64,000 bases of DNA from an uncultured Saprospiraceae bacterium. Lineage in GTDB: Bacteria; Bacteroidota; Bacteroidia; Chitinophagales; Saprospiraceae. The notes below the pieces were generated by a model that saw only the letters and a program-made list of their open reading frames with translations, was not told the DNA's origin and searched no databases. The DNA lies in NCBI GenBank assembly GCA_937997635.1, contig CALLFA010000048.1:1-64000 (forward strand), written 5' to 3'. Positions 44,495-53,420 of the stretch are shown here, piece by piece. The translations under genes were made by a program, and so were the position numbers. Every line of letters starts with the position of its first letter. Within the stretch, counting starts at the first letter, position 1.

Positions 44495-46294
44495 ATGATT
44501 AGAGCGAGTATCGTGTGTGTTATCTGTTTTTTGTCCATCGCCATGATGGCACAAGATTCCAAATTAGCCAATGAATATTACAGATCTGGGGAGTACGAAC
44601 AAGCTGCTGCTCTCTATAAAAAAATATGGGTAGAATCTCGTTATAATGAATACTACTTTGACAGATATATAGAGTCTTTATTGGCTTTGGAAGACTATGA
44701 CCAAAGCTTGAAAGAGATCAAAACTCAACTCAAACGAAATCCGAAAGATGTTAATCTGTATGTTGTTCGAGGTAAAGTACTAGAACGTCAAGGAAAGGGT
44801 GAAGAGGCGGAAAAACAGTACGCCAAAGCTGTCCAACAACTTCCAAAAGATCACAACAAAATCAGGAATTTGGCAAATGCCTTCAATCGACTGACCAAGT
44901 ACGAACTCGCCCTAAAAACATACAAGATGGGTGAAGCTCTTCTAAATCAATCTGGTATATTCTCTTACCAAATAGCGGACATCTATAAACGACTAGGCAA
45001 CACTTCGGAGATGATCCATTATTATCTGCTGAGTGTCAATGAAAATCCAAATCAGTTGGCGACGATGAAAAACTATTTTAGTCGGACTCTGACAGAAGAA
45101 GATTTCCCTGTGCTCAAAGAAAAACTATTCGTCAATATCCAAGATGATCCAGACAATGTAAACTTCCCAGAACTTCTAGAGTGGGTGTACATTCAAGAAA
45201 AAGATTACAAGAAAGCATTGCGTCAAGCAAAAGCGCTCGATCTACGATTAGAAGAAAACGGTACAAGAGTATTCAACATCGGTATGATCGCGTCTAATGA
45301 TGGTCAGTTTGATACTGCTATAGGTGCATACCAATACGTCATTGACAATAAAGGCATCAACTCAAGTTACTATCTAGAGGCAAGACAAGAATTACTGTCA
45401 AACCGAAAGAAGAAGGTTGTCAAAAATCCAAATTACTCTAATCAGGATTTGTTGGATCTTCAGAATGAATACATCTCATACCTTTCAGAAATAGGCAAGA
45501 ACAAACAATCGGCATTCATCGTCGCTGAACTAGCAAACTTGGAGGCATATTATATGAATGACCTGCCTAGTGCTATAAACAGACTCAATGAGATGATCGA
45601 ATATCCTGGAGTCAACAAATACGTCAAAGCCAACGGCAAGATCAGCCTTGCAGATTTTTATTTAATTCAAGGAGAGATATGGGAGGCTACATTGCTTTAC
45701 TCACAAGTCGATAAAGATTTCAAAGAAGACTATTTAGGCGAGAAAGCGAGATACCGCAATGCTCTCCTATCCTATTACAATGGCGATTTTCAATGGGCAC
45801 AAAAACAATTTGATGTACTCAAAGCATCTACTTCTAAATTGATCTCTAACGATGCCATTGATAAATCAGTCTTCATCATGGACAATCTTGCTTTAGACAC
45901 TTCGGATGTGGCTATCTCTATGTATGCAGAGGCTGAGTTGATGACACGTCAAAATAAATATGCGCAAGCATTCAATAAGCTTGATTCTCTAGCCACAGCC
46001 TTTCCTGATCATTCATTGGTGGATGATATTTATTATCAGAAAGCTATTTTATATCGCAAGCAAAAGGATTACGATAAAGCTGTCGAAATGTATATGACTG
46101 TCATCGAAAATCACAATGAAGAAATCCGGTGTGATAACTCCATCTTCGAATTGGCAGAGATGTACGAAATGGAAATAGGAGATATTGACAAGGCTCAAGA
46201 ACTGTATGAGAAACTCTTCCTCGATTACTCAAATAGCGTCTTTGCTATAGAGGCCCGTAAAAAATACCGATCATTGCGAGGCGATAACCTATAA
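44495..46294 (+). CDS. Exported TPR-repeat protein
   Basis: 599 residues: a signal peptide (MIRASIVCVICFLSIAMMAQ), then tetratricopeptide repeats over almost the whole length, clearest at about 20-150 (EYEQAAALYKKIW, DYDQSLKEIKTQLKRNP, KGEEAEKQYAKAVQQLP) and 495-595 (DYDKAVEMYMTVI, DIDKAQELYEKLF). TPR superhelices are protein-protein scaffolds, so a role in envelope assembly or secretion is plausible but not shown. The frame is open to 44399, but the earlier residues look random and the ATG at 44495 fits the signal peptide. It ends 9 bases before the acyl-CoA dehydrogenase start. Confidence 0.88.
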   Translation: MIRASIVCVICFLSIAMMAQDSKLANEYYRSGEYEQAAALYKKIWVESRYNEYYFDRYIESLLALEDYDQSLKEIKTQLKRNPKDVNLYVVRGKVLERQGKGEEAEKQYAKAVQQLPKDHNKIRNLANAFNRLTKYELALKTYKMGEALLNQSGIFSYQIADIYKRLGNTSEMIHYYLLSVNENPNQLATMKNYFSRTLTEEDFPVLKEKLFVNIQDDPDNVNFPELLEWVYIQEKDYKKALRQAKALDLRLEENGTRVFNIGMIASNDGQFDTAIGAYQYVIDNKGINSSYYLEARQELLSNRKKKVVKNPNYSNQDLLDLQNEYISYLSEIGKNKQSAFIVAELANLEAYYMNDLPSAINRLNEMIEYPGVNKYVKANGKISLADFYLIQGEIWEATLLYSQVDKDFKEDYLGEKARYRNALLSYYNGDFQWAQKQFDVLKASTSKLISNDAIDKSVFIMDNLALDTSDVAISMYAEAELMTRQNKYAQAFNKLDSLATAFPDHSLVDDIYYQKAILYRKQKDYDKAVEMYMTVIENHNEEIRCDNSIFELAEMYEMEIGDIDKAQELYEKLFLDYSNSVFAIEARKKYRSLRGDNL

Positions 46295-46303
46295 ACAGAC
46301 TTC

Positions 46304-47479
46304 ATGAATTTGTATTACACAGAGGAGCAACTAGCAGTAAAGGAAGCAGCGCGAGATTTTGCTCAAAACGTTCTGAAAAATGGCGTCATTGAGAGAGACA
46401 CGACGATGGAATACCCAACTGATGAGATAAAACAGATGGCAGAGATGGGTTTCCTTGGCATGATGGTCTCTCCTGATTATGGTGGCGGCGGCATGGATAC
46501 TATTTCATATGTCCTCGCCATGGAAGAATTATCCAAGATTGACAATTCTTGCTCAGTTGTCATGTCCGTAAATAATTCGCTTGTTTGTTGGGGGCTTGAA
46601 GAGTATGGTAATGAGCAACAAAAACAAAAATACCTAACAAAATTGGCGACCGGTGAGTGGCTTGGTGCTTTCTGTTTGTCTGAGCCAGAAGCTGGCAGTG
46701 ATGCGACTAGTCAACGAACAACTGCCGTGGACATGGGAGATCACTATCTCTTGAACGGTACAAAAAATTGGATTACCAATGGAGGTAAATCCAACGTACA
46801 CTTGGTGATGGCACAGACAGATGCAGAGAAAGGACATCGTGGCATCAATACCTTAATTGTAGAAAGCCATTGGGATGGTGTGAGCATTGGCGCTAAAGAA
46901 GATAAATTGGGCATTCGATCTTCGGACACACATTCTATCATGTATTCAGATGTCAAAGTCCCTAAAGAAAACAGAATCCACGAAGATGGCTTTGGCTTTA
47001 AGTTTGCGATGAAAACGCTCGATGGTGGGCGTATTGGTATTGCCGCTCAAGCGTTGGGCATACACGCAGGTGCCTATGAATTAGCTGTCGCTTATTCTAA
47101 AGAAAGAGAAGCATTTGGTAAGCCGATTTCTCAACATCAATCAGTATCCAACAAGCTTGCTAATATGGCGACAGACTTGGAAGCTTCTAGATTGTTGGTA
47201 CACCGTGCAGCCTGGTTAAAGGATCAAGGAAAGCCCTATGCCAATGCCGCAGCTATGGCAAAGTTATATGCAGCCGAGGCAGCAATGAAGCATTCCGTTG
47301 AAGCTGTTCAAGTACATGGAGGCTATGGATTTGTGAAAGAATATCATGTCGAACGACTTATGAGAGACGCCAAGATTACGCAGATTTATGAAGGCACATC
47401 TGAGATTCAACGCCTCGTGATTGCGAGAAATATATTGAAAGGTCAATTGCACGAACCACTACTAGCGGCCAGTACGTAA
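46304..47479 (+). CDS. Acyl-CoA dehydrogenase
   Basis: FAD enzyme of 391 residues catalysing alpha,beta-dehydrogenation of acyl-CoA, most like short-chain/butyryl-CoA dehydrogenases. Signatures: GAFCLSEPEAGSDATSQRTTA (FAD and substrate binding), KNWITNGGKS, and the C-terminal QIYEGTSEIQRLVIARNIL, whose Glu363 is the catalytic base position of short/medium-chain enzymes. ATG at 46304. It is tightly packed after the TPR gene (9 bases) and before the M50 protease (4 bases), but these neighbours are functionally unrelated. Electron acceptor would be ETF, not encoded here. Confidence 0.95.
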   Translation: MNLYYTEEQLAVKEAARDFAQNVLKNGVIERDTTMEYPTDEIKQMAEMGFLGMMVSPDYGGGGMDTISYVLAMEELSKIDNSCSVVMSVNNSLVCWGLEEYGNEQQKQKYLTKLATGEWLGAFCLSEPEAGSDATSQRTTAVDMGDHYLLNGTKNWITNGGKSNVHLVMAQTDAEKGHRGINTLIVESHWDGVSIGAKEDKLGIRSSDTHSIMYSDVKVPKENRIHEDGFGFKFAMKTLDGGRIGIAAQALGIHAGAYELAVAYSKEREAFGKPISQHQSVSNKLANMATDLEASRLLVHRAAWLKDQGKPYANAAAMAKLYAAEAAMKHSVEAVQVHGGYGFVKEYHVERLMRDAKITQIYEGTSEIQRLVIARNILKGQLHEPLLAAST

Positions 47480-47483
47480 TCGC

Positions 47484-48578
47484 ATGTTGGATAGATCCTT
47501 TACATTAGGTCGATATGCAGGCATTCCTGTGAAGGTGCATTGGACCTTTGGACTTCTGTTCCTTTTCATCATTTACATTGGGGTTGAAAGTCATAAAACG
47601 ACCTTAGAACAAATCTTTTTCATCCTTACATTTTTGACTCTTTTCTTTTGTGTTGTTTTACACGAATATGGGCATGCGTTGACAGCAAGACTATTCAATG
47701 TTCACACACGTGACATCATCATTTCACCAATTGGTGGAGTGGCTAGATTAGAGCGATTACCTGTAAAGCCAAAGGAAGAATTATTAGTAGCAATAGCCGG
47801 ACCAATGGTCAATGTGGTTATCGCTATTTTATGTTTTATTGGAATTGCTTCCTTTGCGGGAATGGAACATTTCATCTTCAATGAGCAGTCTGATCAAATT
47901 GATAGCTTCCCGAAATTTGTAGTGGCTGTCTTTTTTATAAATGTGGTCTTATTTTTCTTCAATCTCATTCCTGCTTTTCCAATGGATGGAGGCAGAATTC
48001 TCAGAGCACTCCTGAGCATGAAATTAGGGAAAACAAAATCGACCAAAATAGCTTCCATCATAGGTAAAATGTTTGCAGTAGGCTTTATGTTTTATGGTCT
48101 ATACATTTCCCACTATGTCCTTGTCGTTATTGGAGGCTTCATATTCTTTATGGCAAATACCGAAAACAAACAAGTCATACTAGAAGATCGGTTGCATTCG
48201 ACCAAAATAGACGACATCAAACGCAGTGAATACACAACTCTTTACCTCCATGACAAAATGGAGAAAGCCGTAAATCTGTCTTTGCAGCAGCAAGAGAATA
48301 ATTTTCTAGTCGCTGATCTTGAAGGCAAACTGATTGGCATCCTACACAATCTATTCATAAGAGACGCTATACAAGATAAGCGGACTCATGAGCCAGTATC
48401 CACATTTACCTCAACTAAATTTCATGTGTTCACACCTGATATGTCCATCTACGAAGCTCGGCACAAAATGAATGAACTTGGATTGAGTATCGTGGGTGTC
48501 GGAAATTCTGAGGAAGAATTGGTTGGGGTGATTGACCATGATAGTATTGTGCATTTCATGAGGATGACGAGTAGGTGA
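47484..48578 (+). CDS. M50 site-2 protease with CBS domains
   Basis: Intramembrane zinc protease of 364 residues. Active-site motif HEYGH (His60, Glu61, His64) lies in a membrane helix, and the third ligand is in AFPMDGGRILRALL (about 163-176), replacing the classical N-P-D-G with P-M-D-G. About six membrane helices fill residues 20-225. The C-terminal 135 residues form a CBS pair (EAVNLSLQQQENNFLVADLEG-like and VIDHDSIVHFMRM), which may bind adenine nucleotides and regulate the enzyme. Related to SpoIVFB-type proteases. ATG at 47484, 4 bases after the dehydrogenase stop. Substrate unknown. Confidence 0.92.
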   Translation: MLDRSFTLGRYAGIPVKVHWTFGLLFLFIIYIGVESHKTTLEQIFFILTFLTLFFCVVLHEYGHALTARLFNVHTRDIIISPIGGVARLERLPVKPKEELLVAIAGPMVNVVIAILCFIGIASFAGMEHFIFNEQSDQIDSFPKFVVAVFFINVVLFFFNLIPAFPMDGGRILRALLSMKLGKTKSTKIASIIGKMFAVGFMFYGLYISHYVLVVIGGFIFFMANTENKQVILEDRLHSTKIDDIKRSEYTTLYLHDKMEKAVNLSLQQQENNFLVADLEGKLIGILHNLFIRDAIQDKRTHEPVSTFTSTKFHVFTPDMSIYEARHKMNELGLSIVGVGNSEEELVGVIDHDSIVHFMRMTSR

Positions 48579-48586
48579 CATACACA

Positions 48587-48658
48587 AAGAGATCAGACCT
48601 GTAAGCCTTTGGCTTAGACCTTCTGTTCGCCTATCATTATACGAGAGCGAGCGTCTTG
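48587..48658. repeat. Left copy (partial) of the hairpin repeat flanking the toxin-antitoxin pair
   Basis: The first 31 bases (AAAGAGATCAGACCTGTAAG then CCTTTGGCTTA) match the two copies at 49727 and 49817 almost perfectly. The rest has diverged but keeps an ACGAG...GCGTCTTG ending. It lies just after the M50 protease stop. Confidence 0.75.
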
Positions 48659-48783
48659 AGAGCAGACTTCAGAGTCAAATGCCTGTTATACCCATTTTGC
48701 TGTAACTAATATTTTACAGACCTTTCCCAATGATTGGGAATTCTTGTTAAATTATTATATGTTTGTTTCTGAACTCGTATTAA

Positions 48784-49167
48784 ATGATGACAACACTACC
48801 TTATACGGAATCAAATGTTGAAATAATTCAAGCATTCTTAGATGAAACTAAAGAAAGAATATCTGAAGGTGTTACCATAACTTTTACAAATAAAGCTCAA
48901 GCCGAACTTGCTGTTTTAAGCTTAAGCTATAACTTAGGTATTGATGATATAGAAAATGCTATTGTCAACTTAACGCCTGAAAATTACTATAGAGGTATCG
49001 ATCCTTCAGGGAAAGCAGACTTTGATGTATGTGCTTTTTACACAGAAATAGGAATTGATAATGTTGGAATTTATTTGAAATATGGTTTAGAAACGAACGG
49101 TTTACAGATTCTTATATTTTCAAATCATGCTCCTATGCACCCAATGGGGCAGCCATTCAAAAATTAA
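48784..49167 (+). CDS. MqsR-like toxin of a type II toxin-antitoxin pair (predicted)
   Basis: A 127-residue small protein. From about residue 45 it has the order seen in MqsR-family mRNA interferases: LGIDDIENAIVNLTPENYYRG, then a D-F-D segment, then GIYLKYGLETNGLQILIFSNH. The counterparts in E. coli MqsR are LGLDFDGMCNVIIGLSESDFYKS, GQVYLKITV and LIVSF. MqsR is a RelE-fold endoribonuclease cutting at GCU. A 45-residue N-terminal extension is present. ATG at 48784 (a second ATG follows directly). The HTH partner starts 5 bases after the stop, toxin first, the same unusual order as mqsRA. Assignment is by pattern only. Confidence 0.6.
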   Translation: MMTTLPYTESNVEIIQAFLDETKERISEGVTITFTNKAQAELAVLSLSYNLGIDDIENAIVNLTPENYYRGIDPSGKADFDVCAFYTEIGIDNVGIYLKYGLETNGLQILIFSNHAPMHPMGQPFKN

Positions 49168-49172
49168 ATGTT

Positions 49173-49664
49173 ATGTCTAATAAAAAAGTATTAACAAGAA
49201 ATAATAAGACAACTGACGAACTACAAAGAAATGTTGCCAAAGAGTATAAAGGTGTAACATTTAACTACACTGAAGTTTATTATCTTGATTATGAAGTTGA
49301 TGAAGAAACAGGCATGATTAATAAAAATAAAACTGTAGAACATTATACTAAAGATCAAGTTGATCGAAACATGAAAGCTTTAAAAACTGCTTACATGGTT
49401 GCTAAAGGTTCAATTGCACCTACCGAAATTATTGAATTTCGTGCTAAACATAAAATTCCAGCATCAGCTTTAAGTATAATATTAGGATTCAGTAAAAACA
49501 CTATTTCAAATATTGAAAATGATGGTATAACTTCTTTATCAAGTGGTAGATTCATTAAAGTCTGTCTCTCTAACACCGAAATTTTATCTCAATACGTCAA
49601 AAGCTGCTCTTCTTTAGACATACCTAAGAAAAAAGAAATTATGGAAAGTTTAAATGCTAATTAG
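49173..49664 (+). CDS. MqsA-like helix-turn-helix antitoxin (predicted)
   Basis: 163 residues. The C-terminal half is an XRE/MqsA-type HTH: IAPTEIIEFRAKHKIPASAL then SIILGFSKNTISNIENDG, followed by a helix with SLSSGRFIKVCLSNTEIL; the 'EIxxFRxKxxxxxxxxSxxLGxSxxTIxxxE' pattern matches MqsA and its relatives. The N-terminal half (about 20-60) has KGVTFNYTEVYYLDYEVDEETG but no CxxC pair, so the zinc-binding domain of E. coli MqsA is missing or replaced. It would neutralise the upstream protein and repress the operon. ATG at 49173, 5 bases after the toxin stop. Both genes are AT-rich, consistent with transfer. Confidence 0.65.
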   Translation: MSNKKVLTRNNKTTDELQRNVAKEYKGVTFNYTEVYYLDYEVDEETGMINKNKTVEHYTKDQVDRNMKALKTAYMVAKGSIAPTEIIEFRAKHKIPASALSIILGFSKNTISNIENDGITSLSSGRFIKVCLSNTEILSQYVKSCSSLDIPKKKEIMESLNAN

Positions 49665-49726
49665 CATACTGTTAGTCGGTCAAAATAATAACTGTAATAA
49701 ATAAAACTTCAAGTAGTCGAAGACCC

Positions 49727-49891
49727 AAAGGTCAGACCTGTAAGCCTTTGGCTTATTCCACGAGCGTGAGCCAAAGGTTTTTAACCTCTTGGCGTCTTGG
49801 CTGGTATATGACAAAAAAAGAGGTCAGACCTGTAAGCCTTTGGCTTATTTCACGAGTGTGAGCCAAAGGTTTTTAACCTCTTGGCGTCTTG
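49727..49891. repeat. Two tandem copies of the hairpin repeat right of the toxin-antitoxin pair
   Basis: Copies at 49727-49799 and 49817-49891 (period 92). Each starts with the palindrome AGGTC-A-GACCT and then forms a long hairpin, CCTTTGGCT ... AGCCAAAGG, followed by TTTTTAACC; an outer stem AAGAGGT/ACCTCTT closes copy 2. The loop differs slightly (CACGAGCGTG against CACGAGTGTG). A diverged partial copy is at 48587. The rest of the 300-base gap holds only the OmpH terminator. Confidence 0.85.
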
Positions 49892-49909
49892 TATCCTCCT
49901 CCCAAGCAT

Positions 49910-49941
49910 AAAAAAAAGCCCACCAAATTTCTTTGGTAGGC
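49910..49941 (-). terminator. Rho-independent terminator of the OmpH gene
   Basis: On the minus strand GCCTACCAAAGAAATTTGGT then GGGC followed by eight T; the stem pairs GCCTACCAAA with TTTGGTGGGC (one G-T pair). Confidence 0.88.
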
Positions 49942-49965
49942 TTATATATATCTTAAAAAGGCTTT

Positions 49966-50478
49966 TTACATGCCTAATCGACTCTTAACTTCAGCCATTA
50001 AATCTTCTCCTTCATCGGCAAAAAGCAATGCACCAGTACTTGTATCAAATATCATGGTATATCCTTTTTCCTTACCAAGAGCATCAACAATGTTTTTTAC
50101 TTTGTCAAGGATTGGCTGATATAGCTCTTCTCTTTTTTTAGCAATTTGGCCCTGAACTTCAACTTCATATTGTTGAATTTTTTGCTGCTCAGCTGCTAAG
50201 TCAGCTTCTTTCTCTTGTACTTGAACTGGAGAAAACTCTCCGCTCTGTGCTTCTTGTGCATACTTCTGATATTTGGTCTCAAAAGTTTTTACCATTGCTT
50301 CTCCTTTAGAAATCAATTGTTTTTGGTAGGCAGCAATTTCAGAATCTGCAGCTTTGATTTCAGAAAGTTCTGTCAATAATTGAGCAGAATTTAAGTATCC
50401 ATATTTCTGTGCTGTCAGAGAAGTAGCGCTAAGAGCTACAAACAAAATAAGTACGTTTAGTGTCTTTGTCAATTTCAT
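49966..50478 (-). CDS. OmpH/Skp-family periplasmic chaperone
   Basis: Periplasmic chaperone of 170 residues that keeps outer membrane proteins unfolded on their way to the Bam complex. A signal peptide (MKLTKTLNVLILFVALSATSLTAQ) is followed by KYGYLNSAQLLTELSEIKAAD, a long coiled-coil hairpin (about 45-125, rich in Glu, Gln and Lys) and a C-terminal strand KGYTMIFDTSTGALLFAD, the OmpH layout. ATG at 50478. It lies downstream of bamA on the same strand with its own TACATTTG box 25 bases before the start, and ends at a strong terminator. Confidence 0.94.
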   Translation of the reverse strand: MKLTKTLNVLILFVALSATSLTAQKYGYLNSAQLLTELSEIKAADSEIAAYQKQLISKGEAMVKTFETKYQKYAQEAQSGEFSPVQVQEKEADLAAEQQKIQQYEVEVQGQIAKKREELYQPILDKVKNIVDALGKEKGYTMIFDTSTGALLFADEGEDLMAEVKSRLGM

Positions 50479-50503
50479 GATTTAGTCATTTATTATAGAG
50501 ACG

Positions 50504-50511
50504 CAAATGTA
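50504..50511 (-). promoter_or_regulatory. TAnnTTTG promoter box for the OmpH gene
   Basis: TACATTTG on the minus strand, 25 bases before the ATG; matches the Bacteroidota -7 consensus. Confidence 0.5.
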
Positions 50512-50618
50512 TACTTATTGAATCCTTTTACATACATTTTAACGAAAGATTAGTACATGAAGCCAACATTCTGGCTCATATGAGAATTTAATGTTAATTG
50601 AAAATAAGGAGATTTTGA

Positions 50619-53306
50619 TTAATCAGGCTCAAAACCAAGAATGATACTGAACTTTCCGAAGCCTCCAAAACTTGGTGCATTTGGATCTTTGTCTAATCCA
50701 ATGCCATAGTCAAACCCTAACAATCCAAACATTGGTAAGAATACGCGAACACCACCACCGACTGCACGTTGCAGATCAAATGGGTTGTATTGTCTGAAAT
50801 CATTCCACACATTTCCCCCTTCTAAGAACGCTAAGGCATAGATCGTTGACGTCGGATTCAGACTCAACGGGTATCTCAATTCAACCGTAAATTTGTTGAA
50901 AATTGTACCACCACCTAAAGAGAAGTTATTGTTACTGACTGATGTTCCATTTCCTTCTATAAACTCATTCGTTTCATAGCCTCTTGCTGATATGATGGTC
51001 GCACCAGTGATGCCACTATTTTGATTTGACAAACCATCTCCTCCATATATAAACCGCTCAAATGGTACAATACCCAAGTTATTGTTGTAAGAACCTAGGA
51101 ACCCCATTTTAGAACGTGCCGCCATGACAAGTTTGTCCGTAAAATTGAAATACCATTCTGTATCAAATCTCCATTTATGGTATTCTAAGAAATTAAATCT
51201 TCTGGATTCCTCTATACTATTGATGAATGACGCTTCACTATTTGGATCACCTAAATCTCCGTCAGTTAATTGATTTCTGACCCCTCTTCCTAAATTTTCT
51301 TGGAATACTACTTCTCTTCGTTCGTCTTCTGTTAAAATCCAGAAATTATCTTTTCTAAATAACGAATATGGAGGTGTTAACTGAATGGATAAGGATACTC
51401 CTGAACCTCTTCGTGGATATAATTGATTATCAACGCTCCGTCTACTAAACGTTTGATTGATGTTGAAATTTCTAAATTTACCATCATTGACGACTAATCC
51501 AGCGTTGAAATTATCAAGTGCAATTGTCTCAATATTCACCACTGTGTTAGAGACAAAAAAGTCATCTGGCCACTTTATCTGAGAACCAAGTCCAACAAAA
51601 AATCTTGTTATGTTTAATTTACCTTGATTAAATGACGTTTGATCGAATACAGAATTTGCAATACCAGCAGTAAAACTTCTTGGTTTTTCTCCACCGAGCC
51701 ATGGTTCTGTAAAGGACGCATTAAACGATCTGAAGAATCGACTATTGGATTGTAATCTGACAGAGACACGTTGGCCATCACCTTGTGGCAATGGATTCCA
51801 AGTACTCCGATCTTTTATGTTTTGGATAGAGAAGTTATTAAATGTAACCCCTAGTGTGCCAATCAATCCACTAAATCCGCCATAACCTGCTGATAATTCC
51901 AGCTGATCAGAAGGCGTTTCTTCTACTGTGTATACGATATCCACTGTGCCCCTTTGTGGGTTTACCGGTGTTTGTATATCGAGGCTTTCAGGATTAAAAT
52001 AACCTAAGTTGATCAATTGACGTTGCGATCTGATGATGTCAGATCTACTAAATTTCTCACCTGGTTTTGTTCTTAATTCTCTTCTGATGACGTGTTCATT
52101 AGTTCGGTCATTACCTCTAATCTCTACATTATCGATAGATGCTTGAGCACCTTCAGAAATTCTCATTTCTATATCAATAGAATCCTCGAAAATGGCAACT
52201 TCGACTGGTTGTACATCAAAAAACAAATATCCTTGATCCAAGTATAGTGATGAAATATCTCTACCATCATCTTGACTGAAGCTGAGTCTTTTTTGGAGTA
52301 GTTCTTCATTGTAGACTTCACCTTTATTCAAGCCGAGTACAGTAGCTAATTGTTCGTCAGAATAAATTGTATTCCCCTTCCAAACAATATTTCTATAGAC
52401 ATATTGCTGACCTTCTTCAATATCCAAAGACATCTTCAAATACCCCTCATCGGTTCTCCATATTGAGTCGTTTAGTATGGTTGCATCTCGAAAACCAAGC
52501 TTGTTATAATGAGCAATCACATTTTTCTTATCATCGTCAAAGTCATCAGCTATGTACTTTGACTTTTTAAAGATTGTCCCTTTTTTCTTAGTCCCTTTCA
52601 TGAGTTTGCGCAACTTCTTGTCTGTCACAAATTCATTCCCCGAAAATGCAATGTCTTTGATCTTTATACGCTCTTTTCTGTCTATGTCAAATTCCAATCT
52701 GACTGCATTTGGTCTTGTAGCATCTGCAATTTCCTTGATTTTAACCTCTGCATCTAGGAATCCTTTTTCTATATAATGTTCTTCCAATTTGGTTTTTGCA
52801 AGCTCCTTCTTATTTATGGTGATGACACTTCCACGGGTGATGATGCCGTCTACAATTTCAGAAAGATCTTCATATTTTGTTTTCTTAACTCCTTTGAATA
52901 TGTATGTGGACATCGCAGGACTCTCATAAAGCTTAATCCTAAGAAACACAACATCACCGACAATGCTGTCTTGTATGATTTCGACATTTTTAAACAATCC
53001 CAACCGATAAAGAGCTTTTAGACCTAAGGCGATAGACTCACTGGGAAGTGTAATTTTCTTACCTTCTCGTAGCTTGGCAATGGATTTAATGGCATTTTTA
53101 TCTCTAGAACCAGCCCCTTCTACTTCTACGGCACCTATTTCGTACTCTCTAGGTTCAATAGAATAATCTAAAAATGATTTAAGGCTATCCTGCTGTGTCT
53201 TTTCTTGCACAGCTTCTTGTTGTGCTGTTTCTTCTTGACCATATACGCTCAAAGAGACCGAAATGAGTAGAAATAAAGAAAATGTAAACCTTGAAGGTAC
53301 TTGCAT
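50619..53306 (-). CDS. bamA: Outer membrane protein assembly factor BamA
   Basis: Core of the beta-barrel assembly machine. 895 residues: a signal peptide (to about 24, SVYGQ), a Gln/Glu-rich linker, five POTRA domains (about 55-460; for example YEIGAVEVEGAGSRDKNAIK, RIKIKDIAFSGNEFVTDKKLRK, ASIDNVEIRGNDRTNEHVIRREL) and a C-terminal 16-stranded barrel from about 475, with the lid-loop type sequence IISARGYE and a final FSIILGFEPD strand. Longer than the E. coli protein (810), as usual in Bacteroidota. ATG at 53306 with a TATGTTTG box 37 bases upstream. Order uppS - bamA - ompH is common in Bacteroidota. Confidence 0.96.
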   Translation of the reverse strand: MQVPSRFTFSLFLLISVSLSVYGQEETAQQEAVQEKTQQDSLKSFLDYSIEPREYEIGAVEVEGAGSRDKNAIKSIAKLREGKKITLPSESIALGLKALYRLGLFKNVEIIQDSIVGDVVFLRIKLYESPAMSTYIFKGVKKTKYEDLSEIVDGIITRGSVITINKKELAKTKLEEHYIEKGFLDAEVKIKEIADATRPNAVRLEFDIDRKERIKIKDIAFSGNEFVTDKKLRKLMKGTKKKGTIFKKSKYIADDFDDDKKNVIAHYNKLGFRDATILNDSIWRTDEGYLKMSLDIEEGQQYVYRNIVWKGNTIYSDEQLATVLGLNKGEVYNEELLQKRLSFSQDDGRDISSLYLDQGYLFFDVQPVEVAIFEDSIDIEMRISEGAQASIDNVEIRGNDRTNEHVIRRELRTKPGEKFSRSDIIRSQRQLINLGYFNPESLDIQTPVNPQRGTVDIVYTVEETPSDQLELSAGYGGFSGLIGTLGVTFNNFSIQNIKDRSTWNPLPQGDGQRVSVRLQSNSRFFRSFNASFTEPWLGGEKPRSFTAGIANSVFDQTSFNQGKLNITRFFVGLGSQIKWPDDFFVSNTVVNIETIALDNFNAGLVVNDGKFRNFNINQTFSRRSVDNQLYPRRGSGVSLSIQLTPPYSLFRKDNFWILTEDERREVVFQENLGRGVRNQLTDGDLGDPNSEASFINSIEESRRFNFLEYHKWRFDTEWYFNFTDKLVMAARSKMGFLGSYNNNLGIVPFERFIYGGDGLSNQNSGITGATIISARGYETNEFIEGNGTSVSNNNFSLGGGTIFNKFTVELRYPLSLNPTSTIYALAFLEGGNVWNDFRQYNPFDLQRAVGGGVRVFLPMFGLLGFDYGIGLDKDPNAPSFGGFGKFSIILGFEPD

Positions 53307-53343
53307 GTTTTTATTCTTTAGGAATCAAGCTGATTCGAAAACG

Positions 53344-53351
53344 CAAACATA
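53344..53351 (-). promoter_or_regulatory. TAnnTTTG promoter box for bamA
   Basis: TATGTTTG on the minus strand, 37 bases before the bamA ATG. Confidence 0.5.
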
Positions 53352-53420
53352 ACTTTATAGCTGCGCCCGTTAAATAATTTAACGAAGCTTTAACCTCGTT
53401 TTTAGCTTTAATATTCAACT

